Shown one piece after another: positions 47,401 through 59,031 of a stretch of DNA of 64,000 bases; within the stretch, counting starts at the first letter, position 1, and each line of letters begins with the position of its first letter. Position numbers and translations under genes: made by a program. The DNA comes from Sorghum bicolor. Lineage: Eukaryota > Streptophyta > Magnoliopsida > Poales > Poaceae. The notes beneath the pieces were generated by a model, which saw nothing but the letters and a program-made list of their open reading frames with translations, had not been told where the DNA came from and did no database searches. The DNA is taken from assembly GCF_000003195.3 (NCBI RefSeq), contig NC_012871.2, forward strand, positions 65,339,802 to 65,403,801. The letters are read 5' to 3'.

Positions 47401-48192
47401 GTAAAGGGGAAGCTAGCCGGAATTACTCTCTGTTTGTTTTCCAACCTATAACAAGGACCTTACAAACTGTTACTTAATTATTAGTACAACAGTCTTAGCC
47501 GTTGGGCGTACTCTTCAGTATTTGGTATGTTAGGGGACTTAGGGTTCCTGACATGCCCCCCCAAAAATAAAAAGTTTGATGTGATGAACGTGAGAATTTT
47601 TCATCTTGTTGTTTTCCTTCAAGTCATGGAGGTCAATGGTCCTGTCCTCTGCACTTTTACCGGGTCAGTATCAGCTAGCAACTTGTCCGATCGAGATCTA
47701 CAGATTCACGATCCACATTTCAGTGATCCGGCTTCTGCTGCTTGCTGACCATACATGCTCAAGGTCGAAACATCACCCACGTCCACGGCCACAAAGCTAT
47801 CTCAAAGTCGATCGATGCCTGCAAAAGCTATAAAAAGTACAAGAACTGACCAAGAAGCAAGAATATCTCTCGTAGGCTTTTTTAGGAGCAATCATAATGC
47901 TGAGCCTCTCTTTAGTCTTTACCCAACAATAATACGTTTTCCATCTTCTTTTTCCCTGCCATAATGTGGTGCCTGCCGCTGCCGGCCTTTGCTTTTGATC
48001 ATCGCTCCATAATGTATTTCGCAAACCGCACTTTGCGAGCGTGGAGGGCCGATCGATGTTTTGTCGATCGAGATATGTGCGCATCTAGTATGTGCCAAAA
48101 CATCATCAGATTCTTCTGAAGCTTCGCCTCAGAAAAAGCGTGCCCCATCTGAAGGAGTGAAGATTAATATATGATTCCGGGGCATCTAATCA
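44464..48192. other. Spacer without recognisable gene
   Basis: GC-rich to about 46 kb and mixed after. Overlapping frames on both strands (for example 143 codons at 45539-45970, minus) have no recognisable domain. The first part is the upstream region of the BAG gene. Confidence 0.45.
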
Positions 48193-48434
48193 GGCCTTGT
48201 TTAGTTCGCAAAAAGTGTCAAAAATTTTCAAGATTCCCCGTCACATCGAATCTTACAACCTATGCATGGAGCATTAAATATAAACAAAAATAAAAACTAA
48301 TTGCACAGTTTATCTGTAATTTGCGAGACAAATCTTATGATGCTAGTTAATCCATGATTGGACAATATTTGTCAAATACAAACGAAAATGCTACAGTAGT
48401 GTTTGCCAAAAAATTTTGGCAACTAAACAAGGCC
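48193..48434 (+). mobile_element. Intact Tourist-like MITE, TCA target duplication
   Basis: 242 bp with termini GGCCTTGTTTAGTTCG and CAACTAAACAAGGCC, flanked on both sides by TCA (48190-48192 and 48435-48437). Very close to the 13990 copy in the interior. Confidence 0.9.
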
Positions 48435-48592
48435 TCAGTGTCTCGTCCTTCTTAAATATCTCATTTTTAACGGCCCTCATGCTGCGTGCGCTGGGATCTG
48501 GCCATCTGGGAATGGGATGGTGGTAGAGTAAGTAGCCGATTCACATGGGGGAGAACTAGAATCTGAATGCGCTGTTTGGTGTTAAAACCTAC

Positions 48593-48711
48593 CAAATCAT
48601 TTGCAAGAAGTACGCCTGTACTGTTATTGTTCAGGTCATCAAGTGTAAACGGAAGTAGTTGTGTGGGTAGAAACATGCTTTCCACTTTTCCATAGCGACA
48701 ACCATTCAATC
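48593..48711 (-). pseudogene. Isolated exon-like segment, unknown protein
   Basis: On the minus strand, 119 bp open in one frame lie between a good acceptor (CTGTGTTTGTAG) and a good donor (TTTG|GTAGGT). It encodes a peptide including LNGCRYGKVESMF and PFTLDDLNNNSTG. No adjoining exon that completes a gene was found between 48.4 and 50.5 kb. It may be a gene relic, an exon of an unrecognised transcript, or chance. I do not recognise the protein. Confidence 0.25.
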
Positions 48712-50550
48712 CTACAAACACAGCTTCTTGAACTTTTCTTCTGCGAACTATAAAATGAAATTAAAAAAATGCAGCATTTTTGCACTGTCGGTTGCGTATT
48801 AAAAACTGACAACACTTCTGGAGTTCTGGTCCCTTTTCCTTGTGTCCACTCTCTGAATTCAACATGTTCATAAAAAAATAGCTCTCCTCAACATGTATTA
48901 ATTTACAGAGACTTACGGATTTGGTTTGTTTAGTGATCTGAGAGCTTGATTTAACAAAAAAAATAGGAAATTTGTCGGTCAGTTCTTCACAACAGATAGG
49001 CAATAATAAAGGAGTTAAACTAAAGCCACTTGTTGGCCACTTTATCAGGCTGTATCATCCAAGAAAGCGAGCAAATAGTATTGTACCTGCACATTTAAAG
49101 GATAATAAAAAGCGGCGACAAGAAATAAAAAAGGAGTAGCCCCCATTCTTGCAAGAGCACATGAACAAGATGCATGATCAATGTCCTTTCACCACCACCA
49201 CAGCTAACCTCTTCGGTACCCCTGTCGCTGTTCATTTGTTGGTAAGCAAAAAACACATCCATAAAAAGACTGTTAAGCAGGGCCAACGCCATACAGACCA
49301 TAGCTGTCGACATTGAATTAGCAAATCAATCCAGACCCTATCGCCATTACGTTGATTTTGACATACATGTCGTTGTTCAGTGTGTGAGTGTCACACACAG
49401 CTCATTCACTCGTTTCATTCCCATTATTTCCCACTACTAGGCATTGGCAGAAACATGATAAGATCTTCAGTTTTCGGTATCGAGGTTTCGTCAGAGGAAC
49501 AATCTTTCGCATAGTTCTCATCCCTGATGTACACCTCGCACCAGTGCATGGTCTGCACGGAATGGAGGACAAAGTGAAGCTAGCTTTTTGTCAAAAAAAA
49601 AAAAGTGAAGCTAGCTGTGTGTGTTGCAAGCAATGCTTCTGGAGTTCTGGTGGTAGGTGACCATGAGAACATCACCCAGCAGCAGGGGTCCAATTCCAAA
49701 GCATCATTTTCTGTCCAGGAAGTCTGAAGCCTGCAAACCTTTGGATGAGCACACATCAGACTGATTGGTGAATAGTCCCTTTCCTTTTCCTTGTGGAAAC
49801 CGCCCCGGTTTCAACGTGTGTGAACTTGTATGATCCACCATTGGTCCCTCTTAAAAAAAAACCCGATCTTCTTCGAACATGAGTTTTCTGCCTGGGGCTT
49901 TGCTTGCCGTCGACAATTGTGTTACTTGTAGCCTACGGGTTTCAGATCGTAGAAGAAACCATGTGACATCTTAACAGCAAGCTCTGTGCCGTACCAAAGC
50001 TACTAGTAACTCAGTCAGACTTGGAGTGCACAGTTTGGTCACATCCAAACACCAATGTGCTGTAAGGCATTTGTACAGTTGGTGTAGGACGGTGTCTGAA
50101 AGGGACACATAACAAAATCAAGTGAGCTGCTGCATCGATTGATCGTCAACCATGACCTGTTGAAGGGCATGGCGATGGCTGGCAAGAAGCATAGACCTGA
50201 GGCATGGGTGGAGGATGGAGGAGGAGAACAAGGAGCAAGAAAACAACCAGGCAGGTCATCTCTCAAAGATAGAGCCGGTCGCGTTGTATCTTGAGAGGAG
50301 AGCAACGGCGTAGCTTCTGCAGGGAGCCAAGGGCGTTCGCCCGTCGCATCTCGTTCTGATGAGCAGTTACCGTCGCCGATCGTCTTCGCCGGACGCGAAT
50401 AAAAAGGTCTGGACTTTCATAAGCCTGTGGAAAGCAACGGCCCTGCACTGCACGGATCTCTCTACTACGCGGAATTGACCGGTCACACAAGCAAGATACC
50501 AGGAAGAATATCGTTGCTGAAAAGATATAAGCGGACAGCGACTCCAGTGA
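48712..50550. other. Spacer without confident gene
   Basis: Only short frames are present. A GC-rich stretch at 50.26-50.48 kb might be a promoter or leader, but no gene model closes. The micro-insertions at 49586 and 50571 are listed separately. Confidence 0.4.
49586..49604 (+). mobile_element. 19-bp A-tailed micro-insertion with 12-bp target repeat
   Basis: The exact 12-mer GTGAAGCTAGCT flanks the insert (49574-49585 and 49605-49616). The insert is TTTTGTC followed by 12 A. Confidence 0.8.
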
Positions 50551-50570
50551 TTGCAGCAGTAGACTTCAGT

Positions 50571-50586
50571 TTTTTTTTATAGCAAA
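50571..50586 (-). mobile_element. 16-bp A-tailed micro-insertion, minus orientation
   Basis: AGTAGACTTCAGT (50558-50570) and AGTAGACATCAGT (50587-50599) flank the insert, which on the minus strand reads TTTGCTAT followed by 8 A. One mismatch between the flanking 13-mers. Confidence 0.7.
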
Positions 50587-50621
50587 AGTAGACATCAGTG
50601 TTTGATAGGCAGGCTTCAAAC

Positions 50622-50715
50622 TGGGCCCGAAATTCAGATCACATATGGGCCGATCATACTTGGGCCCTAGGGGAAGTTATCGGGCTTTTATTTAGCACGA
50701 GCTTTAGGCTGGGCC
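50622..50715. promoter_or_regulatory. Cluster of four TGGGCC site II motifs upstream of RRP36
   Basis: TGGGCC occurs at 50622, 50646, 50661 and 50710, 165-260 bp upstream of the RRP36 start codon. Site II (TGGGCC/T) motifs are bound by TCP factors and are enriched in plant ribosomal-protein and ribosome-biogenesis promoters, which fits this gene. There is no obvious TATA box, as is usual for such promoters. Confidence 0.65.
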
Positions 50716-50879
50716 GAGCCTAAATCACGGTCACGTCGTAATGGTTCTTTCTACACGAAGCGGCCCGAACCCGATCTCCGTTCCGTAACCCTGCTCGCAC
50801 AGTCGCACTCGCACACCAACGCTCGAAGCAAAGCCTCGCCGCCGCCGCCAGGCCCGCCACAGCCACAGCTACCGCAGCC

Positions 50880-53825
50880 ATGAGAGGCGACAACCGCCGC
50901 CGGACGGGAGCCTCCATCGCCTCGACGTCTAGCAAGCGCGACCTTCAAGAAGAGTCCGCCAGCGCCTCCGACGAATCGGGCGACGACGAGGTGAGCTGGG
51001 GGGTTGTACTCTTCTTCTGACCTCCTCGCACGAATCAAGGAGCGCTTACAAGAATTCGCTGGCGCACCAGGAGGTCCCCACGTCGTCGGCGTCGGAGTCG
51101 GAGTCCGAGAGCGACAGCGAGGATGCGGAGCGGGAGCTGGAGCGCGCGCTCGCGGACGTGCCCTTCGGAGAGCTGCAGCGCGCGAGGGCCGACGGGTCGC
51201 TGGCGCGGGCCACCTCTGCGGCCAAAGCAGCCGCGGAGAAGAAGGCTCGCAGGGCTAGCAAGAAGAGGTTCGGCGATGCCCAGCTGCTGTTGCCTTTTCA
51301 TGGGTTCTGCTGTTGCCGGTGGCTGTTGGTACTGATGTGTTCGCGTGTGTTTTCGACAGGCCCATGGAGATAAGCACGAAAGTGCGGCCACCGAAATTGA
51401 GGGAGGTGATACAGGTTCCCAAGAAGGTTAGTTGTGCCTCCCGATTTAGTTCGATTTGTCATGTTGAGACTGTACTTTTATTTGATTAAGCTCTCTGCAG
51501 TGCGCATATGTTCTGTACCTCTGCTAAGTTGTGTTTTGGCTACTCGTTGAATCCCTGTCATCCTTCAAACTTATGCATGGATAACAGTGTGTTTTCAATC
51601 ACCTATCTGGTTGGGCACGCCTTGCTGCTGCAGCTTGGATATTTCTGAATGTTGTTACATGTAAAATCCAGATTGCTTTATGTTATTTATTAAGTAATTT
51701 CATTTAGTTACTTAGGATTGAGAAATGCATCTTAATGTTCAATTCATATATAAAACTATAAAAGGTATCTGTTGTAATTGATACTCATATTTATCATGAA
51801 ACAGTGCAGTTTATACATTGAATTTTCTCTACTTCCACTTAGTGTTCTTAGCTTCTTATCTTCATCTTAATTTCTTTCATGCAAATGACTCTGTCTTGAG
51901 AGGTTGTATTGTTCACGTTGTCTTCTAAATTCATATCAATTCTGAAATTGCTCTTTCCCATAGGTTGGAAGAGATCCAAGATTTGAGCCTATGTATGGAT
52001 CTGTTGACAAAGAAAGGTAAGAGTTAGATACACAGTTGCATATGTAATTTTTTTTTACCTTGGTGTCCACACACATTTAAAGCATTTTTTTCATGTCAAT
52101 TTCTGCTTTGATATTATATCTTGATATATCATTAGAGGTTCTCGATTGTGTTTTCAGTCTAATGCTGACCCCTGACCTATTTCACCCAGTTGATATTTTG
52201 ATTGAGTGTTATTTGGTTGGTCGCTCTGGTACTGTCTGTTAGCCTGATGAAATCTTGACATTTTTCGATTTGGTTGGCATGCAGGTTCAGGAAAAGATAC
52301 AATTTCTTATTTGATGAAGATTTTCCTTCTGAAAAAGATGTGTGTTCAGCATTCATTTTCAAATACATTGATTATAAGATGTTTCTTTTTGACGAAAATA
52401 ATTCCATCCACATTTTCTTGTATATGCAGAGACTTCAAAAAATGATTAAGAAATCTAAGGACCCAAATGCCATTGAAGAAATGAAGAGTCGTGTCACGTG
52501 GATTGTATGTAGTACTTCTTAACATGTTGTTCTTTTCCATGATTTTTTTATTTTATTTTATTTTTTTACAAATTGAATCCATATGATGCTTATTTTGTGA
52601 TTATTAGTGAGTTAAACTTCCTGAATCTGACCATTTACTGATAGCAAAATTGGTTAACCTTTTGGTCCATTGGATCTCTGTTATTTCATTAAAGTATGTT
52701 CACTTCAGCAGTCCAAGCCCTGTCTCTGAGAGTACTATTCAGTAGTTAAAGGCAATGTTAACCATACTGCATCACTAGAAACAGTATCCATCATCAGTGA
52801 AACTATTGACTATCTATACTATTCAGTAGGCAAAGGCAATGTTAACCAATAGCCATACTGCATCACCAGAAAAGAGTATCCATCAGTGAAACTACTGACT
52901 ATCTATACTATTCAGTATGCAAAGGCAATGTTGGCCATACTGCGTCACTAGAAAGAGTATCCATCATCAGTGAAACTATTGACTATATTTATGCACTAAA
53001 AATATATTATGAATATAATCATTTGTTGTTGCATCACAAACTAGACAACTGTTATGCAAGTTTTTATCTCAATGGAGTCAGGATGAGGTGATGTTATTAC
53101 GCCTTGTCAGAAACAAGCTGCTACCATGCAGTAATGGAATCCAATAATTTCACCTCTGACTATGAAATACGAGGCATCTACAGTTTGATTGTCGTATTCT
53201 TATATGGGGTTGACAATGAAAAGACCTTTTTAAACTGGTTATTACTTCCATTTAAACTTGTCCTTGTTGTGCTTTTGGGAGCAACATAATCTGTGGTGAT
53301 TTGTTTAGTTGATTCCTGGAATGTACCTAACTACAGGATAAGCAGTTGAAGTCTCATCCTCAAAAGAATATTGAATCAGAAATCTTGCGTGAGCATATCA
53401 AGAAAGAGAGGGAAGCAGCAAAGTCCGGGAAACGACCATACTATCTGAAGAAATGTCAGTTCCTCAATCCCAGTTCCTTCTTTTCCTCAATGTCTCTCTC
53501 TATTCAAATCGAATGGATATAGTCTGTTCCTCAAATTTGATGGTTACTTCGATTTTTTTCTTAACCAGCTGAACTTCGCGAAAGGAAGCTGATGAACAAG
53601 TACAATGAGCTTAAGGTAAAGTTTACAAGGTTCACCTGGAGGTTTTTTATTTTTATTTTTATTTTCCCCAACGCTGGGGTATTTTGACTCGGCCCTCAAG
53701 TTTTTTATGTTCATTACTCACAGGAGGCAGGAAAGCTTGATGCCTTCATCGAGAGGCGGCGTAGGAAGAATGCTTCCAAAGATCATCGGTACATGCCATA
53801 CCGACGGAATGGAGATGATGCATAA
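50880..53825 (+). CDS. RRP36: rRNA-processing protein RRP36
   Basis: Nine exons: 50880-50990, 51071-51267, 51360-51426, 51964-52016, 52285-52339, 52430-52504, 53337-53454, 53569-53615 and 53724-53825, all with GT/AG borders. They join to 825 nt and a 274-residue protein. RRP36 is a nucleolar factor needed for early cleavages of pre-rRNA towards 18S and for small-subunit assembly. The N-terminus is basic, then Ser/Glu/Asp-rich (about residues 21-60). The conserved domain begins RPMEIS near 103, with GRDPRFEPMYG at 127-137, YNFLFDEDF, then KRPYYLKKSE at 217-226 and a basic end (RRRRKNASKDHRYMPYRR). The order of motifs matches the animal and yeast proteins. The start lies in GCCATGAG context. 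Confidence 0.95.
52734..52990. repeat. Three tandem units of 84-89 bp in RRP36 intron 6
   Basis: Units start at 52734, 52818 and 52907 with ACTATTCAGTAG/T and share GCAAAGGCAATGTTAACC, CATACTGCATCACTAGAAA and CAGTGAAACTATTGACTAT. They differ by small indels. Confidence 0.9.
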
Positions 53826-54740
53826 TATAATATTTTCTTGATCCTCGAGGCGAAAGGATCTTCTTAAGATGGTCTTTTCATGGTGGCTGGACACTGCACA
53901 GTCTTCCTCTGTTACTTTGTTGCCCTAACCGTACATTCGTCAGCTCTGTCCACAATCTACGTTGGGCTTAGTAACAAGTTTTTGCTAAATTTAATTATGG
54001 ATATATATATTTTTGTTTTGCACAACACTATCAGCCTCTTTCTACCTTCCTGCAAACCAACCAAAAAACGTTAGTGCTCAGTCCTGAATTGAGCAGTGTA
54101 GCAGTGGCAGAGCTACATAAGCATGTTCGGTTTTGTGGCTTGTTCCAGCTCTCATCCTCTGGTATCTTTTGGCAACAGCTCAAGCAAGAACAGGACATGA
54201 TTACTTAAGCGCAACCGACCAAAGAGCACAAACCAACAGAAAGATACTCGGTTCCATATGTTCTGTTCCTAATGAACGATACCAAGAAAGATCTTCGATT
54301 CCATATGTTCTGTTCCTAATGAACGATACCATAGCTTGTTCGTTTGAGATTATTTACCGAATCTGCTAGTCATTCAGCAGTGTTTTTCTATCATGATAAA
54401 TCAGCGAACAAGCTTACACATGACAATCCTGTTAATCCAGAATTTGAGTGGAAATTTTGGGTCGGCAAAAATAGCTTGGTGGGTGAACAAGTGCAGACCA
54501 CAACAGATGTACATTTCAAAGTTCAAATGAACAATTTACAGAGGTCCAACATGTTCCTAGGGGGACAAGAGGAATTAAAAAACACTTACCCCTTCAGTTA
54601 CATTGCAGTACTGCAAAATACTCTGTAACTTGTATAAGTGCAATTGTAAAACCGCACATCTATAAACAAAATGCACATCCGCAGAACAAAAAAAAAAAAA
54701 ACTATGGATCACATCTCTAGACGCAACTTGTTTGACAAAT
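53826..54740. other. Convergent intergenic region RRP36 / F-box gene
   Basis: Holds both presumed 3' untranslated regions. A 32-bp exact direct repeat beginning TTCCATATGTTCTGTTCC occurs at 54252-54283 and 54299-54330. An A14 run lies near 54690. No further gene. Confidence 0.6.
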
Positions 54741-56851
54741 CTACACATAAGTCCATGGTGCTTTTTTCTGCGTGAGGTATTGCGGTTTCACCACCACTGA
54801 ATCCACACAAAGACCACCTTTCGTGTGTGTGCAATCTATCTGAATCATTGCAAACCTGATGTTTATTGGTCTGCTCGAGTCCTTCACGATAAAGTCCCCG
54901 ACATGGTGATTGATCCAAATACCAGGATCAGTTAAATAACACTTGGACTGAACATGCTGTCCATCGGAAGTTGACATTTGGAAACGCACCGGCTTTATAT
55001 CCCAGCCGTGGATGTGCTCTGAGCTATAAACTCGCCGTCCAAGACGCTTGAATGGTCGACCAAGATGAACGCGGTAAAATAGGCTGTATGTACCTTCTGG
55101 GAAGAAAAAATCAACCTCCCCTCTGACTTCAAACCACCAAATTTGCGAGAGATAAGCAACCGTGTGAAATCTGCAAGGAATGACACAAATCCATGACCTC
55201 TCTTCTTTATATGCATGAGATTGAAATGGTGGCTACATGCCTATATATTCATGCGGCAAAAGGAAAAAAAAAGATGTAGAGTTGAAGCAAATTTAAGCTA
55301 ACTGAATAGGCACTAGAGTGAGTCATTAATGCTAATATGTCCTATTTACTCACATGACAAGAAAAGAAATCAATGGCAAATGTCAGGGGATACACGATGA
55401 TATATGATTTATTACATGAAAACTAAAAATCAGATATATGTGGCAGCACAATTTGAAAAAAGAAAGAAAGAAAGAAAGAAAAGAATGTTGGATTGGAATA
55501 GCCAGTTGCCACAATAGTGAAACTTTAGGGACACATGACTCCCATGGTGGACTAAATTTTAGTTGTCCTTTCTTCTAACATATACCGTCAAAACATTGTA
55601 GGAATACAGATATAGGAAACAGAACATGTCTTCTTTCAAGCAAACTCAAGGTGCAGTTTTAAACCCTAAGGCTACTTTGTTTCAAAAAAAAAAACCCTAA
55701 GGTTACTACATCTTGTTCATGAGGATACGACACCTAGTTAGGGGGAAGGGGTAAGTGAATGGTTATCATTTCCTGCCACGAACAAGCTCTCACTAGTTGG
55801 GACACAAGTTGATTAGTTACAAATAGTCAACTCAACACACTCACTAGGCTGATGTCAGGTCTCATACACCGAGTCAAGCATGGTGGTTGAAGCAAACATG
55901 GTGAGTATGTCAGTATCTGTACCATCCATCATCAACTTAGTATAGGTAAGCCATCTAGATTTAAAAGCCTAGAACATAAGATATGCAATTCGGTAACCAA
56001 GTATGAAAAATGACCTCAGTTCATACATGAACAATGTCTTCTACTTTAAGACTCTGGGGTTTTTATATATAAAGCATGATCACTGAAATTGCCAAGTGAG
56101 ATTTTCATTACTAGTAGATAAAAGCACCTTGATTCATCATTGGGAATGAAGTTCCAATATCTCCTATCATCAATGCCCGTTATTGAAAGTGCCCTTGAAG
56201 AAATTGACATGCATAGACCTCCACCACCCTTGTCCAGCCAGAACTCCTGCATAATGTGCCATACAAATTTGATATCTGAGTAGTCACAAAATCAATATAC
56301 TAATCCGACTCCAAAAGGTCCTAACACAAACACGCTGCATTTGTCCTAATAATCTCAATCTGTAAGGCGCAATTTGGACAATACAATATTGTCTCACAAA
56401 TTAATTCAACAAATTCCATATAATAGAATCAAATTAAACAGAACGTGGCTCACCAAGCATACAATCAAGCGAAAAAAGATGCCATGTAACAAATGAATAC
56501 CTTTTTGCCACCATCGAAACGGTTCCGACGGCAAAGCCGCGCGTACAGTTCCTTCTTGGGCAGCGGCTCCGCCTCCGGAGCCGACCCGGCGGCCTGCCCC
56601 CTTTCCCCATCTCCGGCCGCGGCGATGGCGAGGAGGCGCGCGTAGTTCCTCGGCAGCTTGGACTCCCAGACACCGTCCCCGGACGCGGCGCCACGGAACG
56701 TGCGGCTGAGCCGCGCCATCCGGCAGATCTCCAGCGGGTCCAGCCTGAGCAGCACCTCCGCGACACAGTTCTCCGGCAAGTCGCCCAGCGCCGTGCCATC
56801 GCCTCCCCGGCCCCGGCCCCCTCCGGCCGCCGACGAGGCCACGGCGCCCAT
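54741..56851 (-). CDS. F-box protein with PP2 (phloem lectin) domain
   Basis: Three exons: 56851-56501, 56246-56128 and 55170-54741, with GT/AG borders, encoding 299 residues. F-box proteins of this type are substrate receptors of SCF (Skp1-Cullin-F-box) ubiquitin ligases, and the PP2-like domain is thought to bind glycans or glycoproteins. The F-box spans about residues 22-67 (LGDLPENCVAEVLLRLDPLE ... VWESKLP). The PP2 domain fills about 118-299 (EFWLDKGGGGLCMSISSRAL, RRYWNFIPNDESRF, IWWFEVRGEVDF, LGRPFKRLGRRVYSSEH, HGWDIKPVRFQ, CTHTKGGLCVDSVVVKPQYL). Length and the WDIKPVRFQ/HTKGG strings match Arabidopsis PP2-A11 to A15 type F-box proteins; I infer PP2-A13-like. All domain parts are intact. 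It is convergent with RRP36. Confidence 0.95.
55455..55484. repeat. (GAAA)n microsatellite in F-box intron 2
   Basis: About five GAAA units within an A-rich stretch. Confidence 0.9.
55676..55691 (+). mobile_element. 16-bp A-tailed micro-insertion in F-box intron 2
   Basis: AAACCCTAAGGCTAC (55661-55675) and AAACCCTAAGGTTAC (55692-55706) flank TTTGTTTC plus 8 A. One mismatch between the flanking 15-mers. Confidence 0.75.
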
Positions 56852-59012
56852 GAACCGAGAGAGATAGAGAGGGGGGCTCAGCTCAGCAGTAGAGGGTGAG
56901 CGACTTGGAGAGCAGCAGCAGGGAGCCCGGCGACTTGGAGAACGGCGGCGGCGGGTTATTACACCTCAGCGCCAGAGGACCCATCGCGATGGCGCCGCCT
57001 CGGTGGACGTGCCGTCGGGAACGGGGAAACCTCTGAGCGTCGTCGTCGTCGTCGTAGTCGTCGTCTGCTCACCGAAGGTAACTGCACCACCGCGTTCCTC
57101 TCCTGCTCGGCTGCCCTTCTCTCGCTCCCCTGCTTCAACCGGCCGGCTGTAGCAGATGATGCCCTGCTGAAAAAGGCTGCACCTTTCGGTTCTCCTCCAC
57201 GATTCTTGACCAAACAAGAGGTGGTTGTTTCCTCTATAGTCTCTCCTGATGGCTGACGCGACGGAGAAGAGAAGAGTGGACGCGAACTCGCGAAGGGAAA
57301 GGCTTTGCGTGCGTTGGTAACTTGGCGTGGTGCGTTTGCTGGGTCAGGCTGTATCGGGGGAGGAAATGGAAATGGAATAGCATCAGCAGCAAGGCGTGGA
57401 AGCCGTGGAAGAAGACGGGTGGAAGTGTGGCACTGGGAGTACAAGCAGCGGCGGTGGCTTTGGGTTGACGGGATTCTCTGCGGTGGAAAGCAGCCCGGCG
57501 GCGAAAAGCGCATATTTTCTTTCAATTTTTTCGAGGCGAGCAGTGATCGCGTGTCGCCTCTCGGTGATCGTCGTGTGCTGTCTGCAGTCTGTTCAGGGAA
57601 AGTGGTTATCGATGATTCCACAGTTGTTCATGACGTCCTGTCTTGTATTCTAGCAGCAAAATGATATCAACGGTGATGGCATCCCTTCTTGTAAAGATGG
57701 AGTTTAAGATTCCACGATTGTTCATGAGGTTTTGTCTTTGCTGAGAATCCATGGTTAAAAGTAATATTCGTCAATTTGTTATAAGAGAAAAATATTACTA
57801 ATAAGTAGACAAGTTTAAATAAACAGAGTGAGCAACTATTTGCTTACATGTTCTTTGAATGCGGCGTTTTTTTGGAAAATATGGAGGAAGACTGTGTACT
57901 TTCTCTATCTTAAAAAAAATCATTAGATTTAAACATTGTTCAGATTCAAAATTAGAATTATATTTTCTTTAGACAGAAAGAGTATCATTTTATTAGGAAA
58001 AAAAATTATGATTGTCTAAGGCATCGCAATTATACGGCTAAGTAATTGCTCCCAAACAGAACCAAGAACTACTAAGCTATCTTGGAGGAAAGGCTTTTTT
58101 TTAGTAGCTTTCTTTCGTTTTTGATTTAGGACTTATGGTTTAAGGTTGTAGGAAGGACATAATAGTATTTGTGGAGACCAGAGGAGAGCTATCTTCTCGC
58201 TAAACTCTTTGTCCTAATAATTCAGAGATCAAATTTGTTCACTCCAATGGAAGGTTATCTTGCTCAAAAGATGGCTATTCTTGCCGTTGTTACCACCTTG
58301 TTTGTTTGGCTGATAAGTTATGGTAGCTGTTGATTGATTTGTTGTGAAAAAAAAATGCTGGTACATTTGGCTGTAGTTGTGCTGTCCTAGAACAGGTCAT
58401 GAGAGAAAGAATGGAAGTTGAGAAAGGGACGTGGCCGAAAGTACACGCGGCAAAATCGGTCCTAAGATGTCTTCTTTAATTTGGAGAAAAAGAAACCCCA
58501 GCATGCTTATCTAGTACTAAGACGATAAATAGTTGTTATTCTTATCGGCAACAACACAACAACAGTATAGTATACAGTGTTCCCTTTATAAACTTGGGGT
58601 TTGGATGATCCGCAGAGGCATATCCAATCGCTGCGCTCGGTGGTTCTCCAAGAAAATTCGGAGAGTTCCAGAACAGTCCCCCGAGCTGTCGATCATGTGG
58701 AGCAACCACGTATGCATTCCATCCAATCAAACGGCCCCAACGGCAGATGCAATGCAACATACATACAGGATCATCTAGGGACGCAGCTGGCCAGCAAATT
58801 GAACGCATCACTTTCCAGCTGAAGTCAGAGAAGCGCTTCCGTTTGCGTCTGCAAAATGTTCATGGTTACATGCATTGGATGGAGGTCTTGCTCTCCAATC
58901 ACATCGATTATAATTAATGTAATACTCCGATAGCGATGCGCCATGATGAAACTCCAGAAACCAGGTGTTGTGAAACTAAGGATTTCGTCGTCGCCGCAGT
59001 TTCAGACATAAG

Positions 59013-59031
59013 TTCTTTCAGAAAAAAAAAA
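59013..59031 (+). mobile_element. 19-bp A-tailed micro-insertion
   Basis: TTCAGACATAAG (59001-59012) and TTCAAACATAAG (59032-59043) flank TTCTTTCAG plus 10 A. One mismatch between the flanking 12-mers. Confidence 0.65.

Noticed and set aside
56959..57621. 220-codon minus-strand frame upstream of the F-box gene
   Set aside because: Arg/Ser/Pro-rich with an (R)n run from a GTC microsatellite; position fits the F-box promoter and leader.
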